Below are positions 8,287 through 15,667 of a DNA stretch of 64,000 nt, piece by piece; position 1 is the stretch's first letter; every line of letters begins with the position of its first letter. Position numbers and translations under genes: made by a program. Origin of the DNA: Brevibacterium picturae. GTDB taxonomy: Bacteria > Actinomycetota > Actinomycetes > Actinomycetales > Brevibacteriaceae. Under the pieces are notes generated by a model that saw nothing but the letters and a program-made list of their open reading frames with translations, made no database searches and was not told where the DNA came from. The stretch lies in assembly GCF_900105045.1 (NCBI RefSeq), contig NZ_LT629739.1, forward strand, positions 3,596,001 to 3,660,000, read 5' to 3'.

Positions 8287-9225
8287 GTGGAGCTTTATCA
8301 CGGACTGAATGAGGTCGGGACCGACGATGTCGGCACCGTCGTGACCCTGGGCAACTTCGATGGAGTCCACCGCGGTCACCAAACCGTTCTCCAGGCTGTA
8401 GCGGCACTGGCCAGCGCGCGATCCCTGCGCTCCGTGGCCATGACCTTCGACCCGCATCCGCGCACGATCCACCGCCCAGACGAGCCCACGCTGATGATCA
8501 CGAGCACCGATCAGAAGGCCGACTTCATCGCGGACACCGGCATCGACGACCTGTTCGTCCAGGCCTACGACCTCGACTTCGCAGCCCAGAGCCCTGAAGA
8601 GTTCGTCCGCACCTACTTCGTTGAGGCTCTGGCCTGCGAGATCGTCGTCGTCGGCGATGACGTACGCTTCGGCAAAGACAACGAAGGCACCATCGAAACG
8701 CTGCGCCGCCTCGGCGAAAAATACGGATTCCGGACCGAGACGATCGATGAAGTCGGACGCGGCGGCCGATACTCCTCGTCGCGGATCCGTGAGCAGATCG
8801 TCGCCGGCGATGTCGCCGAGGCTGCCGATCAGCTGGGTCGCTACCACCGGGTCGAAGGCACCGTCGTTCACGGCGACGCCCGCGGACGTGACCTCGGTTT
8901 CCCGACCGCGAACCTGTCCGAGGATGCCGAGGGCCTCATCCCCGCCGACGGCGTCTATGCCGGGTGGGCGAGGTTCTCCGGTGAGGATCAGGCGTACCCC
9001 GCGGCGATCTCGGTGGGCACCAACCCCACGTTCGAAGGCAGCGTGCGACGGGTCGAGGCGCATGTTCTCGATAAGGAATTCGGCGAATTCGACGTCTACG
9101 GCCGGCATATGACTCTCGAATTCGTGTCGCGGATCCGTGGCCAGGTGACGTTCACCGGCATGGACGAACTCGTCGTGAAGATGCACGAGGACATTGCCGA
9201 TGTGCGCGAGGTGCTCCACACCTGA
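8287..9225 (+). CDS. ribF: Bifunctional riboflavin kinase / FAD synthetase RibF
   Basis: RibF phosphorylates riboflavin to FMN and adenylates FMN to FAD. The product has 312 residues. The N-terminal FAD synthetase domain shows TLGNFDGVHRGHQTVL and the YSSSRIREQI motif; the C-terminal riboflavin kinase domain starts near HRVEGTVVHGDARGRDLGFPTANL. The frame is open from GTG at 8263, but GTG at 8287 has GGAAGGAG 11 bases upstream and gives the usual short N-terminus, so I prefer it. It is followed by rpsO and pnp as in other actinobacteria. Confidence 0.95.
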   Translation: MELYHGLNEVGTDDVGTVVTLGNFDGVHRGHQTVLQAVAALASARSLRSVAMTFDPHPRTIHRPDEPTLMITSTDQKADFIADTGIDDLFVQAYDLDFAAQSPEEFVRTYFVEALACEIVVVGDDVRFGKDNEGTIETLRRLGEKYGFRTETIDEVGRGGRYSSSRIREQIVAGDVAEAADQLGRYHRVEGTVVHGDARGRDLGFPTANLSEDAEGLIPADGVYAGWARFSGEDQAYPAAISVGTNPTFEGSVRRVEAHVLDKEFGEFDVYGRHMTLEFVSRIRGQVTFTGMDELVVKMHEDIADVREVLHT

Positions 9226-9231
9226 TAAGCT

Positions 9232-9303
9232 GATCGTTGCCGTTTTCACCGGCCGCGGTTCGATAGTGCTGAGACTGACAGGTCTCGGCGCCGCGCAACG
9301 ATC
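9232..9303 (+). promoter_or_regulatory. Structured rpsO leader, candidate S15 autoregulatory RNA
   Basis: GATCGTTGC (9232-9240) pairs perfectly with GCAACGATC (9295-9303), closing a region that contains an inner stem GAGAC/GTCTC (9271-9275 with 9282-9286) and further GC-rich pairing. The structure ends about 15 bases before the rpsO start codon. S15 is known to repress its own mRNA through structured leaders in several phyla, including actinobacteria. I infer that role here. Confidence 0.5.
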
Positions 9304-9318
9304 ATGAAGGAGAAGTCC

Positions 9319-9588
9319 ATGGCTCTCAGTACTGCTGAAAAGCAAGAGATCATCAAGGAATATGCAACTCACGAGGGCGACACCGGTTCTCCCGAGGTCC
9401 AGGTTGCGCTGCTCACCCGCCGGATCACCGAGCTCACCGAGCACTTCAAGGATCACAAGCACGACCACCACTCGCGTCGTGGCCTGCTGCTCCTCGTCGG
9501 CCAGCGCCGCCGGATGCTCAAGTACCTGCAGCGCGTTGAGATCGAGCGCTACCGCTCGCTCATCAAGCGCCTGGGTCTGCGTCGCTGA
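9319..9588 (+). CDS. rpsO: 30S ribosomal protein S15
   Basis: S15 binds the three-way junction of the central domain of 16S rRNA early in 30S assembly. The product has the canonical 89 residues, [15 protein letters not shown] to [10 protein letters not shown]. It includes the signature stretch with [17 protein letters not shown] and [15 protein letters not shown] at 9319 is chosen over the in-frame ATG at 9304 because AAGGAGAAG precedes it and family proteins begin this way. A perfect hairpin terminator lies 66 bases after the stop. Confidence 0.98.
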   Translation: MALSTAEKQEIIKEYATHEGDTGSPEVQVALLTRRITELTEHFKDHKHDHHSRRGLLLLVGQRRRMLKYLQRVEIERYRSLIKRLGLRR

Positions 9589-9654
9589 GACCAGCGCCCT
9601 GACATCGAGTCCGACTCGGGTGAGCTGACACCAGCTCGAACGAGACTGCGCTCA

Positions 9655-9695
9655 GACGAAGAAGCGCCCTGCATCATGCAGGGCGCTTCTTCGTC
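9655..9695 (+). terminator. Perfect 20-bp hairpin after rpsO
   Basis: The arms 9655-9674 and 9676-9695 are perfectly complementary (core GAAGCGCCCTGCAT and ATGCAGGGCGCTTC) with a single C at the centre. Only a short pyrimidine-rich tail follows. It probably terminates rpsO transcription and separates it from pnp, and could also be an RNase target. Confidence 0.75.
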
Positions 9696-9733
9696 TTGTA
9701 CGCCCAGATCAATTCTCCCCGGCTGGCCTGGGT

Positions 9734-9978
9734 GTCTGCCCGGCAGACCCGGGTGGCATGCGTCTCGACCGGGAAACAGGGCATCTGCGGTAGACTTCAA
9801 CGTGGACAACCATGCCATGGACGTTTCGGTCCTCGGTAGTGGCCTCCGGAGGAACGCGCACAATCACGCCGGTTCCGTGGGCCCCGATCGATGACCGGCT
9901 TGGATCCATGGGATGTCCAAGTCAATATCCACCGGATTGACGCGGACTTTCCGCCCTCTTCCATCGAGGGTGTCCGCG
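9734..9978 (+). ncRNA. pnp leader with nested hairpins, candidate Actino-pnp RNA motif
   Basis: The 308 bases between the rpsO terminator and pnp hold no gene. A hairpin GTCTGCC/GGCAGAC occurs at 9734-9748. Closer to pnp, CGCGGAC (9941-9947) pairs with GTCCGCG (9972-9978) and encloses CCCTC/GAGGG (9954-9958 with 9966-9970). The nested stem ends 25 bases before the pnp start. A conserved Actino-pnp RNA structure has been described in the 5' UTR of actinobacterial PNPase genes; position and shape agree, but I could not align it to the model. Confidence 0.5.
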
Positions 9979-10003
9979 CACCGGTTACGAACAAGGAGAA
10001 TAC

Positions 10004-12223
10004 GTGGGACTCAACCCTGAATCCGCCGTAGCGCACATCGACAATGGCAGCTACGGTTCACACACCATCCGCTTCGAAACAGGACGGCTCGCGCAGCAGG
10101 CCGCCGGTTCGGCCGTCGCCTACCTCGACGACGAAACCATGCTCTTCTCGGCCACCTCGGCCGGCAAGAACCCCCGTGAGGGCTTCGACTTCTTCCCCCT
10201 GACCGTCGACGTCGAAGAGCGCATGTACGCGGCTGGTCGCATCCCTGGATCGTTCTTCCGCCGTGAAGGACGCCCATCGACCGACGCGGTGCTCACCTGC
10301 CGACTCATCGACCGCCCGCTGCGCCCCTCCTTCGTGAAGGGACTGCGCAACGAGGTCCAGGTCGTCGTCACAGTGATGTCGATCCACCCCGACCACATCT
10401 ACGACGCCCTTGCCATCAACGCGGCCTCGATGTCGACTCAGCTCTCCGGACTGCCCTTCTCCGGCCCCATCGGCGCCGTGCGCATCGCACTCATCGACGG
10501 CCAGTGGGTGGCCTTCCCGAACCATTCGCAGCTCGACGACGCCGTGTTCAACATGGTCGTCGCCGGCCGTGTCGTCGGTGACGATGTCGCGATCATGATG
10601 GTCGAGGCAGAAGCCACCGACAACGCCATGGACCGGATCAAGACCGGCGCCACCGCACCGACCGAAGAGGTCGTGGCCGAGGGCCTCGAAGCCGCTAAGC
10701 CCTTCATCAGCGAACTCTGCCGTGCACAGCAGGAGCTGGCCGACACCGCAGCCAAGCCCACCGTCGAATTCCCGGTCTTCAAGGACTACGAAGACGACGT
10801 CTACGAGGCCGTGCGCGAACTCGGCGAGGCCAAGCAGACCGAGAACTTCCAGATCGCTGATAAGCAGGAACGCGAAGCCGCAGGCGAAGTTCTCCTCTCG
10901 GAGCTCTTCGACAAGCTCGGCGAGCGTTTCGAAGGTCGCGAGAAGGAGATCGCCGGAGCCCTCAACGCTCTGACCAAGCAGGTCGTGCGCAAGCGCATCC
11001 TCACCGACCAGATCCGCATCGACGGACGCGGACTCAAGGACATCCGTCCGCTGACCGCAGAGACCAACGTGATCCCACGAGCTCACGGTTCGGCCATCTT
11101 CGAGCGCGGAGAGACCCAGATCCTCGGCGTCACCACGCTGAACATGCTCAAGCTCGAACAGCACATCGACTCGCTGTCGCCTGAGACCACGAAGCGCTAC
11201 ATGCACCACTACAACTTCCCGCCCTACTCGGTCGGAGAGACCGGTCGTGTGGGCAGCCCGAAGCGCCGCGAGATCGGACACGGTGCACTGGCAGAACGTG
11301 CACTCGTGCCTGTCCTGCCCAAGCGCGAGGACTTCCCGTACGCCATCCGCGAGGTCTCAGAGGCACTCGGATCCAACGGCTCGACCTCGATGGGCTCGGT
11401 CTGCGCCTCAACCCTGGCCATGCTTTCGGCCGGTGTGCCGCTACAGGCTCCCGTCGCAGGCATCGCCATGGGCCTCGTCTCCGACGTCATCTCCACCGAC
11501 ACCGGTGACCAGACCGCATACGCGGCACTGACCGACATCCTCGGCGCCGAAGACGCCTTCGGCGACATGGACTTCAAGGTCGCCGGTACGCGTGACTTCA
11601 TCACCGCGATCCAGCTCGACACCAAGCTCGACGGCCTTCCCGCCTCGGTGCTCGGTGCCGCACTCAAGCAGGCGCACGAAGCACGCATGGTCATCCTCGA
11701 CGTCATCGCCGAGGCCATCGACACTCCGGCAGAGATGGCTCCGACCGCTCCGCGCATCATCTCCGTGAACATCCCCGTGGACAAGATCGGTGAGGTCATC
11801 GGGCCCAAGGGCAAGATGATCAACCAGATGCAGGAAGACACCGGCGCTGACATCAGCATCGAGGACGACGGCACTGTGCTCATCGGTGCCACCGACGGAC
11901 CGGCCGCCGAGGCCGCCCGCTCGATGATCAACGCGATCGCCAACCCGCAGGTGCCCGAGGTCGGCGAACGCTACCTCGGAACCGTCGTGAAGACGATGAG
12001 CTTCGGCGCATTCGTGTCCCTGACGCCGGGCAAGGACGGACTGCTGCACATCTCCGAGCTGCGCAAGCTCAACGACGGCAAGCGCGTCGAGGACGTCGAG
12101 GACGTCGTCGGAGTCGGCCAGAAGGTCCAGGTCGAGATCACGAAGATCGACGACCGCGGCAAGTTGTCACTCGCGCCCGTCAGCGACGATGACGAAGAGA
12201 CAGAAGAGGAATCAGACAACTGA
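10004..12223 (+). CDS. pnp: Polyribonucleotide nucleotidyltransferase (PNPase)
   Basis: PNPase degrades RNA 3' to 5' using phosphate and can also add nucleotides; in actinobacteria it also supplies polyadenylation. The 739-residue product has two RNase PH domains (the first with [14 protein letters not shown], the second with [12 protein letters not shown] and the catalytic-site stretch [19 protein letters not shown]). A KH domain ([20 protein letters not shown]) and an S1 domain ([20 protein letters not shown]) follow, and the protein ends in an acidic tail. The start is GTG at 10004 after CAAGGAG. Its stop overlaps a CTGA that may start the next gene. Confidence 0.97.
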   Translation: MGLNPESAVAHIDNGSYGSHTIRFETGRLAQQAAGSAVAYLDDETMLFSATSAGKNPREGFDFFPLTVDVEERMYAAGRIPGSFFRREGRPSTDAVLTCRLIDRPLRPSFVKGLRNEVQVVVTVMSIHPDHIYDALAINAASMSTQLSGLPFSGPIGAVRIALIDGQWVAFPNHSQLDDAVFNMVVAGRVVGDDVAIMMVEAEATDNAMDRIKTGATAPTEEVVAEGLEAAKPFISELCRAQQELADTAAKPTVEFPVFKDYEDDVYEAVRELGEAKQTENFQIADKQEREAAGEVLLSELFDKLGERFEGREKEIAGALNALTKQVVRKRILTDQIRIDGRGLKDIRPLTAETNVIPRAHGSAIFERGETQILGVTTLNMLKLEQHIDSLSPETTKRYMHHYNFPPYSVGETGRVGSPKRREIGHGALAERALVPVLPKREDFPYAIREVSEALGSNGSTSMGSVCASTLAMLSAGVPLQAPVAGIAMGLVSDVISTDTGDQTAYAALTDILGAEDAFGDMDFKVAGTRDFITAIQLDTKLDGLPASVLGAALKQAHEARMVILDVIAEAIDTPAEMAPTAPRIISVNIPVDKIGEVIGPKGKMINQMQEDTGADISIEDDGTVLIGATDGPAAEAARSMINAIANPQVPEVGERYLGTVVKTMSFGAFVSLTPGKDGLLHISELRKLNDGKRVEDVEDVVGVGQKVQVEITKIDDRGKLSLAPVSDDDEETEEESDN

Positions 12224-12285
12224 TACTCAAAGATTCTCACACCGGGGAGGGCAGCCGAATCGATCGGTCTGTCCTCCCCGGTGGT

Positions 12286-13584
12286 TTGACGGTGACCACT
12301 GAACACATGCCCGGACTGGCCTCGGAGACGATCGGCATCTGGGTCGCGGCAGGATCGCGTGACGAATCGACCGAGACCGCCGGGTCGACCCATTTCCTCG
12401 AGCACATGCTCTTCAAGGGAACGGCGACGAAGGACGCGAAGTCGATCGCAGCGGCCTTCGACAGAACCGGGGGAGACTCCAACGCCATCACGGCCAAGGA
12501 ACTCACCTGCTACTTCTCCCGCTGCCTCGTCACAGACCTGTCAGACATCACTTCTCTGCTCGTCGACATGGTCTCGAACTCGAACCTGGACGCCGAAGAT
12601 TTCGAACGCGAACGCGGGGTAATCATCGAAGAGCTGGCGATGTCGGCCGATGACCCCGGTGACGTCCTCTTCGACGACTTCGACCAGCTCATCTTCGGCG
12701 ACCATCCGCTGGCGCGCCCGGTCGGCGCGACCAAGGATCAGATCCGGGTGCTGGGCCATCACACGCTCCTCGAGCACCATGCGACGACCTATGTTCCCCC
12801 GCGTCTGGTCATCGCTGCCGCGGGCGGTGCCACCCACGACGAGGTTCTGGGCATGGTCGACGATGCGTTGGCAGGGGCGGGCATCGGTTCCAAGTCCGCC
12901 TCTCACGCCTGGGACAGTCCTGCAGGGGGCGGTCGGCCGGTTCTGGCAGCTGGCGTTGGTGATGCCACAGGTGCAAGGGCTCATGGACGTGGCGCTCGTG
13001 AGGTTCCTCAGTTCCATTCGGGGCGCTCACACACGGTCAAAGACACCGAACAGCTGGGAATCCTCCTGGGCTGCGAGGGCCTTGAAGAGGGTCATCCGGA
13101 CCGCTTCGTCTATTCGGTGCTGCTGACGATGCTCGGCGGGGGCATGTCCTCGCGACTCTTCCAGAGCGTGCGGGAAGAACGTGGGCTCGCCTATGCCGTC
13201 AACTGCGTGGCAAGCCAGTTCACCGATTTTGGTACGTTCGGCATCTACGCCGGCTGCACCCCGGAGAACGGTCAAGCCGTCGTCGATCTGGCGCTGGCCG
13301 AATGGGATCGGTTGGCGCAGGAGGCACCGAGTCGTTCGGAGGTGGACGCGATCGTCTCGCAGCTCTCGGGGTCGATGGTCCTCGGACTCGAATCCTCGGC
13401 CGCGCGCATGAACCGCCTGGCCAGATCCGAGATCTTCGGGATCCCACTGGAATCGCCTCTCGACCTCATCGAGCGTGTCCGTTCGGTCACCGCCGAGCAG
13501 GTGTCCACGATGGCGGGCGACCTGATGAGCCGGCCGAAGTCGCTGTCCCTCGTCGGACCGCAGACCGACCTCGCGCTGCCGTGA
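12286..13584 (+). CDS. M16 family zinc peptidase (pitrilysin/processing peptidase type)
   Basis: M16B peptidases are zinc proteases of the mitochondrial processing peptidase type; the actinobacterial member lies next to pnp. The inverted zinc motif H-x-x-E-H is visible as THFLEHMLFKG, with the downstream EELAMSADDPGDVLFDD region and the C-terminal LGGGMSSRLFQSVREERGLAYAV motif. The conservative start is TTG at 12286. However, the conserved N-terminal family sequence RSVLPGGLTVTTE continues in frame upstream, back to about 12220, where no ATG, GTG or TTG exists. CTG at 12220, overlapping the pnp stop and following AGAAGAGGA, is the likely true start. Codons around 12901-13020 have unusually low GC at third positions. 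Confidence 0.85.
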   Translation: MTVTTEHMPGLASETIGIWVAAGSRDESTETAGSTHFLEHMLFKGTATKDAKSIAAAFDRTGGDSNAITAKELTCYFSRCLVTDLSDITSLLVDMVSNSNLDAEDFERERGVIIEELAMSADDPGDVLFDDFDQLIFGDHPLARPVGATKDQIRVLGHHTLLEHHATTYVPPRLVIAAAGGATHDEVLGMVDDALAGAGIGSKSASHAWDSPAGGGRPVLAAGVGDATGARAHGRGAREVPQFHSGRSHTVKDTEQLGILLGCEGLEEGHPDRFVYSVLLTMLGGGMSSRLFQSVREERGLAYAVNCVASQFTDFGTFGIYAGCTPENGQAVVDLALAEWDRLAQEAPSRSEVDAIVSQLSGSMVLGLESSAARMNRLARSEIFGIPLESPLDLIERVRSVTAEQVSTMAGDLMSRPKSLSLVGPQTDLALP

Positions 13585-13622
13585 GGCTTCGATGGCTCTG
13601 CCGTGAGGTCGAGATGACTCTG
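13576..13622 (+). repeat. Direct repeat spanning the stop codon of the M16 peptidase gene
   Basis: CTGCCGTGAGG occurs at 13576-13586, containing the TGA stop at 13582-13584, and again at 13598-13608. The following bases stay similar (CTTCGATGGCTCTG and TCGAGATGACTCTG). The period is 22 bases, so the second TGA is not in frame. Confidence 0.7.
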
Positions 13623-13685
13623 TCTTAGGGGCGCAGAGGCGTTTCCTGGGGCGATGGCGCGGAGCCGGATGCCGTGAACATATAG

Positions 13686-13722
13686 AATGGCTGTACAACA
13701 AGAACCGTGTTGTGCAGCCATT
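13686..13722 (+). promoter_or_regulatory. 15-bp dyad upstream of the TetR gene
   Basis: AATGGCTGTACAACA (13686-13700) and TGTTGTGCAGCCATT (13708-13722) are inverted repeats with 14 of 15 positions complementary and a 7-base spacer. The dyad ends 23 bases before the regulator's ATG, a good place for autorepression by a TetR dimer. A fold into an RNA hairpin is also possible. Confidence 0.6.
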
Positions 13723-13745
13723 TCTGTCTGTGTGGGGAGAGGTTC

Positions 13746-14375
13746 ATGCCCAGAAAGAGCGCATCGGTCCGTCGGGAGGAGATTCTGGCGGCGACTGTGG
13801 AGGAGATCGAGAGCACGGGCCTGCGCACCCTCCGAGTCGCCGATGTCGCCGCACGGCTGGGGCTGAGTCCGAGCCTGGTCATCTACCACTTCGTGACGAA
13901 GGAGGCGCTCGTCGCCGCAGCCTTCGCGCATGCCGGAGAGAACGATCTCTACCGCGCGCGTCGACTCGCCGCGGCTCGGAAGTCGGCACGAGAGCGGCTG
14001 AGCGACGTCGTGCGGTGGTACATGCCGACCGGTTCGACGAGAAGCTGGAAGATCTGGATCGACGGCTGGTCCGCCGGGCTCTTCGACGACGGGGTTCGGT
14101 CGACGTTCGCCGCCCTCGACCGTGAGTGGAAGACGATTCTGGCGGGACTCATCGTCGCCGGGTTCGAGGCAGAGGAGTTCCGGTGCTCCGAGACCGGGGA
14201 ACCGGTGGCAGAGACCGCAGACGCCACTGCCGCCGAGGTGGCCGAGGGCAGTGCCACACGGATTCTTGCCTATCTCGACGGGCTCGCAGTCCAACTCATC
14301 TTCAACCCCGAATCCGTCTCCCCGGCCACCCTGGCCGACTGGGTCGACGCCTTCGTCGCGAGCGAATTGGACTGA
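13746..14375 (+). CDS. TetR family transcriptional regulator
   Basis: The 209-residue product has an N-terminal TetR helix-turn-helix: REEILAATVEEIESTGLRTLRVADVAARLGLSPSLVIYHF, given here in outline only by its ends at residues 9 to about 48. The rest is a helical ligand-binding domain. ATG at 13746 follows GGGGAGAGG; the longer frame back to 13707 would run into the operator-like dyad and is rejected. It precedes an operon for amino-acid and acyl-CoA metabolism and is the obvious candidate to control it, with one dyad before itself and one before the operon. Ligand unknown. Confidence 0.85.
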   Translation: MPRKSASVRREEILAATVEEIESTGLRTLRVADVAARLGLSPSLVIYHFVTKEALVAAAFAHAGENDLYRARRLAAARKSARERLSDVVRWYMPTGSTRSWKIWIDGWSAGLFDDGVRSTFAALDREWKTILAGLIVAGFEAEEFRCSETGEPVAETADATAAEVAEGSATRILAYLDGLAVQLIFNPESVSPATLADWVDAFVASELD

Positions 14376-14444
14376 GCTGCGCACTCACCTGGCATCGCTC
14401 TTGACGTGGCAGTCCTCGGGCGGTCAGACTGGTGGTCTCAACCC

Positions 14445-14464
14445 AACTGAACAGCGATTCAGTT
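14445..14464 (+). promoter_or_regulatory. 7-bp dyad before the amino-acid dehydrogenase operon
   Basis: AACTGAA (14445-14451) and TTCAGTT (14458-14464) form a perfect inverted repeat with a 6-base spacer, ending 17 bases before the ATG at 14482. Position suggests a repressor site for the downstream operon. It does not resemble the dyad before the TetR gene, so a different regulator or a relaxed recognition must be assumed. Confidence 0.5.
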
Positions 14465-14481
14465 AAACCCTTGGGAGCACC

Positions 14482-15663
14482 ATGTTCATGGACATCACCT
14501 GGCAGGATCCGGCCACCGGGGCACACGGATTCGTCGTCATCGACACACTCGTGAGGGGAGCCGCCTCGGGCGGCCTGCGAATGCGCCAGGGATGCACCCT
14601 CGAAGAAGTGCGGGGGCTGGCTCAGGGGATGACGCGCAAGGAGGCGATCCACCTTCGTCCTGGCCGCCGCTACGTTCCCGTCGGCGGTGCCAAAGGCGGT
14701 ATCGACTTCGATCCTCGCGCACCCGGAGCCACAGACATCCTCGAACGGTTCCTCGTCGCCATGAACCCGATCATGCGCACGTACTGGGCACTCGGCGAAG
14801 ACCTGGGTGTGCGCCAGGGCGACATCGATGACATCCTGACCCGGCGTGACCTCGGAAGCGGGCTGAGCGCCGTCGAGAAGCTGCTGGCCGATCCGAACAC
14901 GGCCGCAACGCGGGCCGAAACGGCTTTCTCCACGATCATCGACGGCGTGGCCCAAGACGAGCTCGTCGGCGGGCTCGGGGTGGCCACCTCGGTGATTGCA
15001 GCACTCGAAGCCGACGGACGGGACCCGTCAGCGGCGAGCGCAGTGATCCAGGGGTTCGGTTCGATGGGCGGGGCGAGCGCCCGATTCCTCGCCGAGGCGG
15101 GAGTGCGCATCGTCGGCATCGCCGATGCCGACGGGTTCGTGTCCAACCCGGCCGGCCTCGACGTCGAGACCCTGTTGACGACTCGCGACCCCTTCGGCGG
15201 CATCGACCGGGACGCACTGCGACCCGAGGACCAGGACAGTGATCGCGGAGACTGGCTGTCCGCCGACGCCGATGTGCTTGTTCCCGCCGCGGTCAGCTAC
15301 GCGATCACGAGTGAGAACTGCGGGGACATCCGCGCCGGACTCATCGTCGAGGCCGCGAACATGCCCGTCCTGCCTGATGCCGAAGCCCGACTGTGGGCTC
15401 GCGGCGTCACGGTCGTTCCCGACTTCTTGGCGAACTCCGCGACGAATGCCTGGTGGTGGTGGGTGACGTTCGGTGATGTCGACGGCAGTTGGGACGAGAG
15501 CAGATCGATCGTGACGACGACTCTGCGCGAGCTGACGCAGGACGTGCTGGGTGCGGCCGCTGGCCAGGGCATCACGCCCCGACAGGCGGCGCAGTCGCGG
15601 GTGGACGCGAACCTCGAAGCGCTCCGCAGCGACCAGACGTCCGTCTCAACGGCAGAACGGTAG
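14482..15663 (+). CDS. Glu/Leu/Phe/Val dehydrogenase family protein
   Basis: Members oxidatively deaminate an amino acid to its 2-oxo acid with NAD(P). The 393-residue product has the ELFV dimerisation/catalytic signature with SGGLRMRQGCTLEEV, MTRKEAIH and VPVGGAKGGIDFDP, and a Rossmann domain with VIQGFGSMGGASARFLAE. The DxLxPAAVSYAIT and EAANMPVLPDA motifs typical of the family's C-terminal half are present. Substrate cannot be read from the sequence. It is the first gene of a tightly spaced operon (4 bases to the next start) with an acyl-CoA synthetase, a ThDP enzyme and an acyl-CoA dehydrogenase. Confidence 0.85.
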   Translation: MFMDITWQDPATGAHGFVVIDTLVRGAASGGLRMRQGCTLEEVRGLAQGMTRKEAIHLRPGRRYVPVGGAKGGIDFDPRAPGATDILERFLVAMNPIMRTYWALGEDLGVRQGDIDDILTRRDLGSGLSAVEKLLADPNTAATRAETAFSTIIDGVAQDELVGGLGVATSVIAALEADGRDPSAASAVIQGFGSMGGASARFLAEAGVRIVGIADADGFVSNPAGLDVETLLTTRDPFGGIDRDALRPEDQDSDRGDWLSADADVLVPAAVSYAITSENCGDIRAGLIVEAANMPVLPDAEARLWARGVTVVPDFLANSATNAWWWWVTFGDVDGSWDESRSIVTTTLRELTQDVLGAAAGQGITPRQAAQSRVDANLEALRSDQTSVSTAER

Positions 15664-15667
15664 AGCC

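Noticed and set aside
8155..9471. 438-codon minus-strand frame across ribF and rpsO
   Set aside because: Spans two certain plus-strand genes and their spacer; no ribosome-binding site or domain.
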